From Epiperipatus broadwayi (Eukaryota > Onychophora > Udeonychophora > Euonychophora > Peripatidae), in assembly GCA_028023455.1 (NCBI GenBank), contig JAQFVV010012497.1, positions 312,001-376,000 on the forward strand: a stretch of DNA of 64,000 nt, in the 5' to 3' direction. Every line of letters starts with the position of its first letter. Position 1 is the first letter of the stretch. Shown here in pieces: positions 20,684 through 33,751 of the stretch. The notes under the pieces are model-generated. The model made no database searches and was not told where the DNA came from. It was given only the letters and a program-made list of their open reading frames with translations. A program made the position numbers and the translations under genes.

Positions 20684-23125
20684 ATGATAAAAAGAGGTAA
20701 CAGTGGTATAAGAAAATATAATTGTGAATTAGTAAGGAAAATAATCAAAGAGAGTAAATCTTGAAAGTGTAAAATAGCATCTTTGAATTGGTAAGAAAGG
20801 TTATTTCTTCATTAAGAAAAAAAGATGGAACTATTACTAAAATGAGAGATGTTATGAAATGTGTGGAAGAGTTTTATAAAGAATTATATATCAATAAAGA
20901 ACAAGAAAAGAAAATATTCCTTTCAATTATTACTTCTGAATTGCCCAACATTTAAAATTATATGTCGGGAAAAGTTCCAAGTAGTAATTGAAATTTTAAA
21001 AGAAGCAGGTGAAGAAATAGAAAAGTTATTGACAAAGTTATATGACTAATGATAAAGATATAACAGGTGAATGAAAGAATACAGAAGTAATATTGATATT
21101 TTTTTAAAAAAAATGATAAAGAAGATATAATAAAGTACAGTCGTACAGTCCTATCAATCTTTTGTCAGTTTTATACAAAATCTTTACCAAGTTAATTACA
21201 ACATGTCTATAATGAACTTCAGATTTTGATCAACCAAAAGAACAAGCTGTATTTGAAAATAGTTTTAAAAAGGACCAATGAAAAAACATTTCATTCTATA
21301 AGCATTTTTATAGTGATTAAAACATTAGATCATCAAGATATAGATGTAAATATATAAAATCAACATTCCTCCTTTTTCTTTTTAAAACTTGTTTTATTCC
21401 AAACTATAATTTTATTTCTCTTCCATACAAAGTTTCAACTACATTCTGTAGTCATTATCAAGTTTCTTTAAAAAAAATAATAGCAAAAAAAAAAAAAATA
21501 ATCACACAAATAAATAAAATATTAATATATCACAAAAACCACAATATTATTATCATCTACAAATATAATTATTTACCTCCTTTCCTATATTTAATTATTT
21601 CTTTTAAAATATCTTTATAATTTAATACTCTTCTTATATAAATTTATTATCTATTTCCTAAATCTTTACCCATTAACATTCTTCTAATACCCTTCCCCCC
21701 CCCTTTTATATTATTCCTATATTATCTTATTTTTTATCTTTATTAACATTCTATTTAATACTGGTTTATACTGAGTTGAAACGTTGTATGGAAGAGAAAT
21801 AAAATTATAGTTTGGAATAAAACAAGTTTTAAAAAGCAAAAGGAGGAATATTGATTTTATATATCATGGTGCTATAATTTAAAAAGAAGTGAAAAGTTGT
21901 GTATAACAAGATATAGACCTAAGATATTATTATATTCTGAAGAATATTTATCAAAATGCAAGCGGCATTGGTGATCCTTAGAAGTTTAACATTAAGACAT
22001 TTAGTTATATTACAGGATGGATCCATATCTCTGGAATTTTTAAAGCATTTTTACAAGAAGTATTTTGTAGATTAAAACTAAGGAATTAAAAGTAAATGGA
22101 GATTAATTATGTCATCTTGTTTTTTAAAGCTGATGCTTATTTTTGAAAATAATGCTTTAGAACTTTAGGAAATGTTGCAAGAGTTATCCAATAGTAATAT
22201 GGAATTAGTACTAAAGATAATTGTGAAAAAGATTAAACTAATGTTGTGGATTTTCTTCAAATAAGAAAATAAATATTGTTAATGGTGAATTAGAAGTTAA
22301 CACCTACAAAGACCTTGGTTAGATTATTAATATAAATGGAAACAGTGAATGAAATTAATCATATAATTAAACTTGGGCGAAGTGCTTGTGGTTGAAATTA
22401 CTTGATATTAAAAGAAAATATATTAATCGGCATGGTATCTGTATATATTGTTAGTACATATACATATATATCCATATATAGAATAAGATATAAAAAAATG
22501 AATCAGTTTATAAGGAGATATAATGTTGTATGCTTAAATGATAACTTATTTGGGTATTCATGTATATATATATCTTATAGCTGTGAAAAAGTTTGCTGGT
22601 CATTTGAAACTGTAATGTTAATTAATTTAATAAAATAAGTATAGTAATATGAAAGTTGAATTTTTTATTAAAAGGAAATATACCTATGTGTAAAAAGGAA
22701 GGTCTTTAACAAATGTGTTTCACCAGTTTTTGCTTATTGATCTGAGACTGGAACTCTTAACAGAAGGGCAATACAGAGACTTTTAATCACTCAGTGAAGA
22801 ATGGAAAGATGTATGTTAGGTATAATAAGAAGGGATCAAAATCAGAATACATGAATGCAAAAACAAACAAATATTACTCATGACATCATTGAAAAAATAG
22901 ACTGAAGAGGAGTTGGTCTGGAAATATTGCTAGAAGAGATGATACTAGATGATTAGTTGAAATCTTAAACTGGATCTCAAAAGATTGTAAAAAATCTAGA
23001 AAGTGACCACATGTGAAGGAAGTTTGTTGATGTGTTATGGCAAAGAGAGAGTAGAGATTGGAGAAACTATAATAAATTTGTAGAGATCTTCATCCTGCAA
23101 TGTATCAATAAAGATTAAAAATGAT
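20684..23125 (+). mobile_element. RTE-like LINE, RT and 3' half (copy 2, part 2)
   Basis: It begins exactly where copy 2 part 1 stops in the family order. Recognisable pieces are KCVEEFYKELY (20,861 on), the ISxVIKTLDHQDID stretch of RT (about 21,300), IYQNAS and FLQEVFCRLK (about 21,950-22,080), and the C-terminal region ending near 23,100 (VLWQRESRDW, then ILQCINKD). The 3' end is 'aaaaatgatgatt', a short (GAT)n tail as in the other copies. A MITE (21,351-21,863) interrupts the RT. Around 22,440-22,720 the match fades. It has many stops and is non-functional. Confidence 0.75.
21351..21863. mobile_element. MITE with ~87-bp terminal inverted repeats
   Basis: The left end (21,351-21,437; contains attcctcctttttcttttta and cttgttttattccaaactat) is repeated as a nearly exact reverse complement at 21,773-21,863. 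The interior is AT-rich with C and A runs and no ORF. It lies inside the RT region of the RTE and separates the TLDHQDID and IYQNAS segments. The boundary 'tata' could be part of the target duplication. The superfamily is not known. Confidence 0.75.
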
Positions 23126-23619
23126 GATTCTAAAATAATTTCTTATATAGCAGTGTTAGTTTTTTTTTAATCATTTATTTGTAATCTTAATAATGTAAAT
23201 GTTTCATCATTTATAATTCTAAATACTAAAACTATTCTGTTATGTAAAAAATGGCAAGCATTTACTAATAAAAGTTTTTGAAACATTGATTTGCTTTCTT
23301 TCTTTATATATATAAAAGAATATATATATATATTGATTTTTAAAGCCTTTAAGACTATTAATTGGATTTTTGCATCTTGACATTTCAATGTTTAATATAT
23401 GTATAATTAAATTACAATTATCTTTAAAAACTTTTCAAATGAATATCTTATTTCTTCTATTTAAATTGATAACAGATTATTTTTTATAATCTACTTTAGT
23501 TCATTTACAACTTTTATTTATATAAAATTAAGATTTTAAAACTTAGATTATTATTTTTGAAATGTCTTTAAGAAGCTTAGGGAAAATAATTTGTATATTA
23601 ATATCAATGGAATAGTTTA
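23126..23619. other. AT-rich spacer
   Basis: AT-rich sequence after the RTE tail. A 73-codon minus-strand frame is low-complexity and not believed. Confidence 0.4.
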
Positions 23620-23733
23620 TTACTCTTTTGTTTGGGAGTTCAAAAAAAAAGTTTGAGCACTGGAATTGATAGAGCTACCCTGTGACCTATGAACCTTGAA
23701 CTCCAGAATCTACTTCTTTACCACAGCATTAAA
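23620..23733 (-). mobile_element. tRNA-derived SINE family C
   Basis: On the minus strand the order is an A-box-like 'atgctgtggtaaagaag', a B box 'gagttcaaggttc', then the family body ('ctctatcaattccagtgctc') and the tail 'gaactcccaaac'. The same arrangement is seen at 47,380-47,620, 57,790-57,895 and 30,208-30,322. Confidence 0.55.
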
Positions 23734-24061
23734 ATATGCAGGGCAATAATTTGTCTTATGTTGTTGATTGCAGATTGATTTTAAAACTAGTAAATGATTA
23801 ATTCTCTAGATATCTTGGCAACTATATATGCAAAGAATTTATTCTCTTGAAGTTGATATGATGTTTTTACATTATTAATTTATTACTGAATCATTTTGGC
23901 AATCTTAATTTTTTTATTAAGATATAAAGTAAATGTAGAATCAATTATTCAGAATGTTTAATGACATTAGAATGACAAAATATCATTTAAGCACAATAGT
24001 TTCATTCAATTGACTAAACACCCCCTCTCAAACTGGGAATCAATTCATTAATGTTTAACTT

Positions 24062-24228
24062 TTGAATTGGCCATTTTCTCATAACTTTGTGATGCCATAG
24101 CCTTTGAATCTGCAATTTTCTTGCCATTATGCTAAAACATAGCTTTTAAATCTGTCATTTTTTCTATCATTATGCTAAATCACAGCTTTTGAATCTATCA
24201 TTCTCACTCTACTATGCTAAACCATGAA
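24062..24228 (-). mobile_element. Tandem SINE C heads (three A/B-box units)
   Basis: Three units with a 42-43 bp period start at about 24,096, 24,138 and 24,181 (plus-strand 'ca(t/c)agc(c/t)tttgaatct'). Read on the minus strand each holds an A-box-like 'gtttagcataatgg' or similar and a B-box-like 'agattcaaaagct'. The family body is missing from the repeats, so this looks like local duplication of the polymerase III promoter part of a family C SINE. Confidence 0.5.
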
Positions 24229-24229
24229 G

Positions 24230-26450
24230 GAAGATAAGCAATTTTAATACTAGTATTTATCAAAAATGATCTTATAAATCTTTATTGCCTTTCAAATACT
24301 AAAAAAATATTACTAATAATGATCAGATGTTATCACTTGTCATATTAATTCATTAAACTTTGATCTACCTTTAGCAAAAAAAAAAAATTATTTGTTAAAG
24401 TACCATCTTTTATCAATGATAAGCTAAAAAAAAAAAAATTGTAAAATTATTTATTACTGCTATATAATGTAACAGAAAACCATTCAATGCCTTTTTTAAA
24501 GGAGCATATTGTGAATATTTTTATATATTCATTGCCATATAATTTATTTGGTTAACTATCCACTTAGTAAATTTTATACAGTCATTTATTAAATTCTGAT
24601 TTAGCAAAGTACTCATTATGTAAAACAAAATTTGAGCTTTTATGAGAATCACCACAAGCTAATTTAAGAGAGCTTCTGTAGAAACAAAGTTAAGTGGTTA
24701 AATTAATTTATGGGCTGCAGAAGAAGCTAATAGACACCTTTGGAAAATATCATATGTTATAATGGATCAAAGTATTCTGTATGTAGATACATTTGTGATT
24801 CATAGATTAGTTTGTATTGTCTTTGCAAACGTTTTCTCTAGTATACTATTATTATTATTATTTTTGTTGTGCCTTTACTCCCCCCCCCCTTGGAATTGGA
24901 GTGGTCATATACATTTGCAAGAGACTGCTACCATTGACAATAATATGAGTTCAAAATGTATAACAAAGCACCAAAATATTACACACTTTGGAGATGTTTT
25001 TGTTTTTCAAATTCATTGGCTAGATTGTATTCTAAATATTTCAAATTATATCAAGAGGAATCATAATCTTTAAAATGTCAAAATTTATGCAAAATATTAG
25101 GAAAGCATTAATAAATTGAATTTACTTTATGTAAATTAATCTATTATTTAAATAAATTATCAGGAGTTTGATTCTAAATTAAATTAATAATTCACCTAAG
25201 AAAAACTATGAACAGTCTCTGTTTCTTTAAATTCTTTGTAGTGCACAAATAGACTGTTTAATATATTTTATGGGATTACTAACTTGGAATATGTTAACTT
25301 GATTAAAATATTTTCAACTGTTTTATATATATAATAAGCTATCATCATCATCTTGCTGATAATCTCTTTGTATCATTTTCAATTTTATTGCGACTACTAC
25401 TTGTTCAAATTGACATTTTAATCTACAAATAAATTACTCTATCTTTTGTTGAAAAATTAAAACTGTCCATTACCCAACTAAAATTGATTTAGGCATTTTG
25501 ATTAAAGATAATAATACTAGAATACTTTCAAGAATTCTTTGAAAAATTGTTTGATTGGTAAAGTATATTTTTTGTAGTCTGAGATATAAACAGGTTCTCT
25601 TCAGCCAGTTTTCAGTCTTTACAAGTCAGAATATTTTGGAAAATAGATATTGAAGCCTTTAAAAAGGCCAAAACTGTTATTTAAGCTTTCATGTTAAATT
25701 TGATGTACTTTTAATTGTTTAATAAGAATGTAGATGTATATTTGTGAGTAATTTTATAAAGAATTGTGTTTTGTAAAAAAACTCTTTTTAGTTGGTATTA
25801 CAAATAATAGAACAATAATTATAGTGTGAGAACTTTTATTTTGATATAACAGAGTTGTAAAGAATTGATGTGGACATTTCAAAATATGTTACAATGTCAT
25901 ACTTTGTAGCAGTTTTTGATATATAATTTTCCCACTGTTCCTCTATTTGTAGGTGAACACCTATCACTCGGCCTTTATAAAAGTCTTAATGTCCAAACTG
26001 GTCTGTTCATCTTAGCATGCTAGGATGAGAAGAATTTTATAGCCTTGCTCATATGTTGAATACTAAGATTGAATTCAATGAAACTTAAGGATTTAAAAAT
26101 TTCATTATTGATATATACACAGTAAAATTAATGGCTCATCAATACCATGTTGCAATGAAAAATTAAATCCTTGGTTAGAATTAATGACTATTGAATTTTA
26201 TTCATATGAAATAATAGATAGTATTTTTGTTAACTGATTAGTAGAACAAAACATTTTTATATGTGTGTGTATATATACCCATGTGCGTGTGTATATTTCC
26301 ATGTAATCTAAATATCTTCCTAAACTGAAAATAACTTATATTAACTATTCAAAATTTAAATCAAACAATCAATCAGATAGCTGTCTTTGATATCTCATTA
26401 AAATAATCACAATCAACTTTCCAGGACTATTGTTTCATAGCTTAAAATAA
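24230..26450. other. AT-rich DNA, no gene seen
   Basis: Contains a run of 10 C at 24,880-24,889 and poly-A tracts. A 103-codon plus frame (24,762-25,073) runs through a poly-T/C tract, has no recognisable motif and is not supported as a gene. No RNA gene or inverted repeat was seen. Confidence 0.4.
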
Positions 26451-26451
26451 T

Positions 26452-26517
26452 GTTTATTACTTGGTTGCAAGTTCTTTAGCTTTTTAGTTCATCATTCTAT
26501 CATTGCTAAACTACATA
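26452..26517 (-). mobile_element. Truncated SINE family C
   Basis: The plus-strand pieces 'tttattacttggttgcaagt' and 'tctatcattgctaaactaca' match the tail and the A-box end of the family C copies, with the middle missing. Confidence 0.35.
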
Positions 26518-26913
26518 GGGCTGATGCTAGTATTAAAGGGAAAAAAGGACTATTTTTATATCAGCCGTTAGAAATAGCTTTTTGAATAGTCAGAATGCAT
26601 AATTTTTTTTTTTTAAGATTATCATGATTATTATAAATAATCCCAAATTTTTCTTCATCTGTTTTTTGTTTTTTTGTTGCTATCTTTAAGTAATCAGTAT
26701 TGCTAAACATTCCATTTGAAAATAAAAAATAAATACATTATATATACTAATATTTAGGGTTGTTGTGATTGCAATTTTAAGAAATCTTATATAATTCCAA
26801 AAAAAATAAAATAGAATAGAATCTTAAATGATATATATAAACAATTCAAATAAAAATTTCCAGGTGAAAATATAGTGGTGACAATCCAATTATATATCTA
26901 AAGCAAGTTTTAT

Positions 26914-27008
26914 TAAACCACTAAACATCACATGATCACTATTTCCTATGCATCTTTTAATTATTATGGCTTGCACTGGGTGCTATTACTGTATGGAGAA
27001 TGTCATAG
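26914..27008 (-). mobile_element. SINE-like family B, 95-bp short form
   Basis: Plus-strand order is 'aaaccactaaacatcacatg' then 'ctccatacag' reversed, that is, the family B element on the minus strand. A 9-bp direct repeat, aagttttat, flanks it (26,905-26,913 and 27,009-27,017). Confidence 0.7.
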
Positions 27009-27019
27009 AAGTTTTATAA

Positions 27020-28675
27020 TAATAAAAATAACATTAAATAATTAACAAGTAGTGACATGAGCTGGGTTAATTACAGCTGTCAAAAGTGAAGATTGTGTTT
27101 TCACAAAGATAAAGGTTGAAAATATGGCAGTTCAAGGTTGTCTTGGTATCTTTTTATGGTTGAAATAATATAGATAAGAAATGAAAATAAATTATCTTAC
27201 AATTATTCATGAATCAAAGATTGAAATTAAAACTGTGATCAATTTCAGACAATTCTTGAATTGGGACTAATATGGATTACATTTATAGGATTTATTCATT
27301 GCAAATTGTTTATAGTATGAATATACCTTCTGTCTCTTAATCTAAAATCTATCTAATATCAACTTTCATATTAGTTTAGAAAAAATTATATATTGATGCC
27401 TGAAATAATGAATTACTATATATATTTGTGTATGATATTAAAAATTATTAGATAGCTTCTATTGAGATTAAATTCATAAAAAGATTTCCATTAATGCAAT
27501 TGCAAAAATAGCTGAAATTTTTTTATGAAAACTTTAATGTAATTCTATATTTTTAAATTTCTAAGTTTATTTCATACTAATTTTACTTGTGCTTCATTTC
27601 ACTTAGAGTTTATAAAGCTAAAAAAATTTCTGAAACCAAATGCAAATAATCAGAATAGAAGTAATAAAAGCAGTTTATCTGAATGATATGAACAATAATG
27701 TAAGGGTTCTAAATATTTATGACCTTGAAATGTTGATTAATCTTTAATGGAAAATTATTATACCAAGTCAAATTTTCACAATGCAATATTGATATAATAA
27801 TCTGTTATACTAGTCATTTCTATTTATAAATAATTAAATGAACATTTTTTAAAGTGGTGCAATTCCAATTTTCATATTTCATTATATTTAAATTACATTA
27901 AAATCTAAATTCAGTGTTTTGAATAGGACAGAGTATGACAGGGAAGTGATAGTACTAAAAAACTTAATAAGAACAATTTAATGATCTTTTTTTTTTTACT
28001 AAAATATATGTAAAATGCAAATAACATTTTATAATTCAAAAATTCCACAACTATTATTTGCAAAATGTGTGTAAATATAAATCGTAATATCGTAGGAATT
28101 ACATCAAATGTTACAAAATCAGGGATATTTTTATTCACAATTATCTTGATTTTAATAAATAACAATTTCAAAAAAAGTTCATTGAATTTGTATTCAAGAT
28201 TTTATGTCTTTTAAAAAAAATTCTGGCACTATTTGTAGCGGGGGTGGGGATTTTTCTTGATTTGTGCAAAATTTGAAGTATGATCAAGTATAGTGCTCAA
28301 CATAAGTAAGGCAATAACAGTAATAAATTATTTCAACATAATAATTGAAACTATGCACTTGAGTACACACATAAGGACTTGCAATGAATTAAAATTCATT
28401 AATAAACTCTTCTAATGCTTGATGATGAATCGTTACTTTAAGCAATAATGTTTCCAAGTCTTTAACTTAATCAAAAGGACCAAATAGAGAATCAAGATTA
28501 CTGTATATCATTTCAAAATTTGTAAAAAGATATATATATAGAAATGTTGCATGAGGATTGTGTTTTATCATTAAGTGCTGCAATAAAATTGCAATTTAAG
28601 AAAAGAAAAAAAGTCTTGGAAAAAATAATGACATGTATACATACCTTGTTTTGGGATCAAAAGATAGTAAACAAA
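27020..28675. other. AT-rich DNA, no gene seen
   Basis: An 86-codon minus-strand frame (27,911-28,171) is Ile/Phe/Lys-rich and ends in a low-complexity stretch; it is not believed. Nothing else was found. Confidence 0.4.
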
Positions 28676-28689
28676 ATATACAGGAAAAT

Positions 28690-29150
28690 GAAAGCCACAG
28701 AAATGATTTAAATGTACCATAATTTGGTAATTTTTGATTACTCAACTTTACTATAGATGACATGAAAATGAATTTTGTTTGATTACATATTGTGTATGAT
28801 GGAGAATTAAGTAATTTATTATTAATATTCTAGTCAGAGATGTAACTCCCTTCAATTAATAAAGAACTTGTGCTACTAAAATATATACTGATCTGGAGTC
28901 AGATTTGTATAACTATTCAAGCAGGTTGATTTAGTTCTAAATCTGAAAATGTTTGAATTGTCAAGGTTTTAGCTTGAATAGTAAAATGGAATTAATTGCT
29001 AGATGCATTACTGTATTACTTCTCCTTTGAATCCCAAACCTCAATGATAAAGACAAAAGTCAGAAAATCAAGATTTAAATGTACTATCATCTGGTAATTA
29101 TTGATTATTCAACCTTATTATAGAGGGCATTAGAATGGAGAACTGTTCTT
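28690..29150. repeat. Pair of ~80-bp direct repeats, ~370 bp apart
   Basis: 'gatttaaatgtac(c/t)at' followed by 'tggtaatt(t/a)ttgatta' and 'tatagatgacat' occurs at about 28,707-28,790. The same order with 'tatagagggcat' recurs at about 29,074-29,150. The element they belong to is unknown. Confidence 0.45.
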
Positions 29151-30207
29151 GCTTTAATTGTTATTCATGTTCTATTATTTATTTTATATATGAAAGGAAT
29201 ATTCTTCAAAAATATTTATGGTGGATTGGAAAGAAAATATATAAAGTAATAAATATTTCATGTCATTATATATACCTAGTTTATTATATCTAGAGTTTTC
29301 ATATGAGTCAACATTATCTGTTGATAAAATTTATAATTCTATTATTTTTCTTACTGTTATCAAAAAATTAGATTTAATATTGCTTGATATATTCCTACCT
29401 CCTGATTGTAAAATATATTGTTGTTTGACTAACATTCTATAAAATAATAAATTGGCACTTACCAGTTAGAGGTGCCATACCATTATAGATATTATTTATA
29501 GATTTTTATAATAATTAAAAAAAAACCTGAAAAATTTACTGAAAAAAAATGGGTGGTGCTATTAATGTGTGTGTGTGCAGTACGTGTGAAAATATGGTAA
29601 TTATTTATGACTTTAAAAAAAAAAAAAATGGATGCTTCAATTAGAATGTAAACTATCAACTTTCATTAGTTTGATTTTTTATTTTTAAATCATAATTATT
29701 TAACAAGAGAAAGAAAAAAAATAGAACAAACAAATCTTAAAAATTTACTGCAAAAACAGACAAGACAATGAAAACTGGTAATTTTATTCTTTCATAAAGC
29801 ATCCTAAATTTTTTAAAAATATATATTAATTTTGCTTTATTCAAATTCAATAATATTTATGATTATAATTAGTATTTCTAAAAAAAAAAAATTATTACAA
29901 AAGATAATAGTATACTATAGGATATTTCATAGCAGCTCTAATTGTTAAGTAACAATAAATTTTAAATTTTTTCAAATAGTATTTGATGAAACAAAACACC
30001 ACCCCCACCTTTAACATATTACTGTTGATGATAATGATATGAAGATATAAATTAGAGAAAAATATTTTATGTGACTAAATATACATTATGATATTTAAAT
30101 ATTTACTTCTTGATTTACCATTTTAGTTACAGATAAATGAAATTGGTTTATAATTGTATTTTGTAGATGACTCAGTCTACTATTATTTATTGTTACTCTG
30201 CATACTT
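29151..30207. other. AT-rich DNA, no gene seen
   Basis: Poly-A tracts and low-complexity sequence. A 60-codon plus frame (29,260-29,442) shows no recognised motif. Confidence 0.4.
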
Positions 30208-30322
30208 TCATGCAGTAATAGAATAGTGGAATCTACAGCTTCAAGGTCTATGGATTTGGCCTAGCTTTATCATTTTAGGTACTAGGACTTTTTATAAACT
30301 TCTGAATAATAAATCATTCAGT
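30208..30322 (+). mobile_element. tRNA-derived SINE family C, plus strand
   Basis: The segment has 'gtaatagaatagtggaatct', a B-box-like 'agcttcaaggtctatgg' and the body 'tatcattttaggtactagga', ending 'aaatcattca'. These pieces line up with the minus-strand copy at 47,508-47,617, so the family is inserted in both orientations. Confidence 0.5.
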
Positions 30323-33300
30323 TAGATACATTTTTTTTATATTTAATTAAAGCTGGGTGTATAAAACTACTTTTGAAAAAAAAATTATGCAAATTCACTT
30401 AACAGTTGACTTATTTATAAGGATATTGCAATATTTGTGCTTTAATATATTTAAATAGCTAAGAAAAATATATCAGTCTATAACTGAATTTAAATTTATT
30501 CTTTTCAAAATTAGATTTTTATTATTTTCAAAAAAAAACAAAAAACAGAAAAACAATTGCAATCAAATACAATGGAATTATAATCACCAATATATTTTGT
30601 TCCAAGACTTCTTTGCATATATCATAGATCAGCATAATAGATCATATTTTGTGATAAGTTTTGAATACAATAGAATAGTTATTATTGAATTGCATCTGTA
30701 AAGCACTATTCAATATGCATATATATATAACACATTTCTATATGTATAGTATGAATGTATAAATTAAGATTATAATGTAAAAAAAATTTAGATACATATA
30801 TATTAATAATAAATAGAGAACATATTTACATGTATATTTATTGTTTCACTCATTTGCATTTATTCAAAAATAAAAATAATAATAAACTTACTGAACTGTA
30901 TTTTTTTAAATAAAATGAATAATGAAATATCACACTTTCACCATAATTAAATATGCTTTGGTCAATATTCTTCAATAATTTGTTAGCAATATGTCATGGT
31001 CTCTAATTGATTGTTTTTAAGTTCTTTTCAACTTCGACATCTGTACATTAAACCCTATTTACCATTACACATTTTAGATTATTGTTAAAACTGTTCAAAC
31101 TTTTAAGATTTTTGATTCAATATACGAATGATTTATAGGTCTTTTTTTTTTCTTTATTAACCACTACCAAATCAATAATTTTATTGCTTAAGAAATAGAT
31201 TTCACAAATTTTATTAAACTGCATGAAGCTTTTAGCTTTACATTAAAAAATAAATAAATTATTGCACAAAATTCTGTACACATCAATTTCAGAAAGGTTA
31301 ATAAAGCAAAAAATAAAATGTATTTGCTTTCAGTGTAAGCTAAAGAAACATTAATAAATGTGGTCGCATACCACATTCCAAGATGAAGAAATGTCTTTTA
31401 CCATTATTTGCATTTTTTTTTGCATAGCATATAGTTGAAGTAATATATATATTGAAGCAGAATATCACAATTTCACTGAAGTGAGAATGTGAAGCAAGTA
31501 TTAATTCTTTAATTTGTGAAAACAAATAGAAAACAATATTAGAATTGCCAATTTCAAGAATGGATTAAAAATAGTGTTATCAGCATAGAAAAATTCAATA
31601 AAAGATATTGTATATTTGTAAAATGCTTAGATTAAAAAATTATTTGTACATACATTAACATATAGAAAAATTGCAATGAAAGATGTATATTTGTAGAATG
31701 CTTAGATAAAATATGATTGGTACATATGTTAACCTTAGTGTGAATAGTTAAGATATTGCAATAGGAAAAATGTAAAAGAAAAACTAGAAAATATAATAAA
31801 AAACTTAGGTATCAGTTTAGAAAGAATAGAATTGCATTTTCTAACTATGAACTTATAGTAATATAATCTAAGCACAGTTAAACTAAATATAATAGTTGCA
31901 AAATTAATATTAAATAATTATGGTTCTTAATAGATTGAAAAAATACTATAAAATCTAAATATAAGTATGATAAATTAAGAAAAATAAACAATTGTAATAC
32001 AGTTTAAATATTTAGATAAATGAAAGCAGTCAACCCTTAAACAATAACAATCTTAAATATTAAAAATATTAAAGTATAGTAGGGGGTTATTGATTGTAGT
32101 AACATAAAATTTTAAAGTAAACTTTGTAGAGATCTCATAGTATTAAAAAGTATTATTTATCACATCATTATAATTAATCTTTAGTAATTCCATAATAATG
32201 TTGAATTGCTAATAAGTTTAATGTTATACAATTGCAAACATGTTTTTTTGTGTATAATTAATTTATATCTGTAAGCTATATCTCTGGTTTACCACAAGAA
32301 TCTTGTATATAAATAAATGTTATAGTATATTATTTAAAAATAAAAATTTACTCTCCATAATTTTAAATTTACATTATTTGTATTGTTTGAATTTATTTAT
32401 TACTGTATTAAGGAAGGGTGATTATTATCTTAAATTAACCTACAAGATAAACTAGTTTTATTGTATTGAGGTCAGACAAGTATATTAAAGAATATGTAGA
32501 TATGTTTCCATTTTAAACTTTGTTTATTAATTATTTGAATTTACTGCATAAAAATGAAAAAAAGTTGTTTTTTTCCCCAAGTATTTTTGAAGTTTATTCT
32601 TGTTAAACAAATCACATTTGCTTAGCAGAGAAATGTACAATGAACATTTGCATTATGTATGTTGATGTTTGAAAAAAATATTTATCAATGCATAGTTTTA
32701 AATAACATGTGATTACTCTCTTTGTTATAACAATTTGTGTATAAAATGAGAATACTTTTTTTTTGTTTTAATATAGTGTTATTTTCAAACTAAACACTGA
32801 AAAACTATATATTTTAAAGATGTATTAAATCTGTTAATTTGGTATATGTTGCCAAAGTAAATTTTATTGCTTATTTTTTTAAGGTTACTGCATTTGTTGT
32901 ATAAATTTAATAATAATTTATTGTTAGAAATAAATAATTTGTTTCAAAATATTTTCTTAGTAGCATATTTAACAATTCATTGAACTGACACTATGCTTGC
33001 ATTTGAAGTTTATATTGTAAGAAAGGGCATTATTGCTCTGAATTTTGTAGATTTTTCAACAGCTAAAAAAAAGAATGTGTTTTTTTTTAGATTTATATTT
33101 ATTTTATTCTGCATTAATCATGTTTTATTTATCATGGTAATTTATTGTTAATATAACTGCAGTTTGAAGTCACATAACAATAGACTTTTTTTTTAATTAT
33201 AGTTTTCATGAAAAGTATGCTTAGATATCCCATTAATTTGAATACTAATTTCCAAACAATAATTTTTAACCTTTTATAATTAATAATTTATACATATATT

Positions 33301-33737
33301 TACAAGATGTTAAAAAAATATACAGTGAGAGGTTAAAAGATCTAATGTCTGAAAAATTCACAAATATTAAGAAAGTCCTGGAACCAGGGATTTTGGATTA
33401 ATGGTATTTTACTACATTTAAAATTATTAATTGAAATAAGTAATTTTTTATATTTTAGATTAATGTTTCTTTTAAATTAATTTAAAAAAATTAAATCTTC
33501 ATTTTCAAATAATTAGTAGCTATTCAATCACATTTTGGCATGATTATATATGGATGAGTTGGTATTTTTCTGCCAGCTCATATTCATATATACATATACA
33601 CACATATATATTTTATTAAAATTGTATATATGTTATTTAAAATAAAAATTATTTTTTGAAATGGAATTTTAAAAGTTTTTTAAAATAAATTAAATCGAGA
33701 TAAAAGAAAAAATAAGATCTTGCAAGTTTTTTATTGA
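30323..33737. other. Very AT-rich DNA without recognisable genes
   Basis: A two-unit tandem repeat of about 75-90 bp, with 'gtatatttgta(a/g)aatgcttaga' in each unit, lies at 31,590-31,735. Two overlapping minus frames (31,188-31,525) have no motif. The rest is TA-rich. Confidence 0.4.
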
Positions 33738-33751
33738 AGTTTGTCTTTTGT

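Noticed and set aside
24762-25073. 103-codon plus frame
   Set aside because: It crosses poly-T and poly-C tracts, has no family resemblance, and no promoter or splice context.
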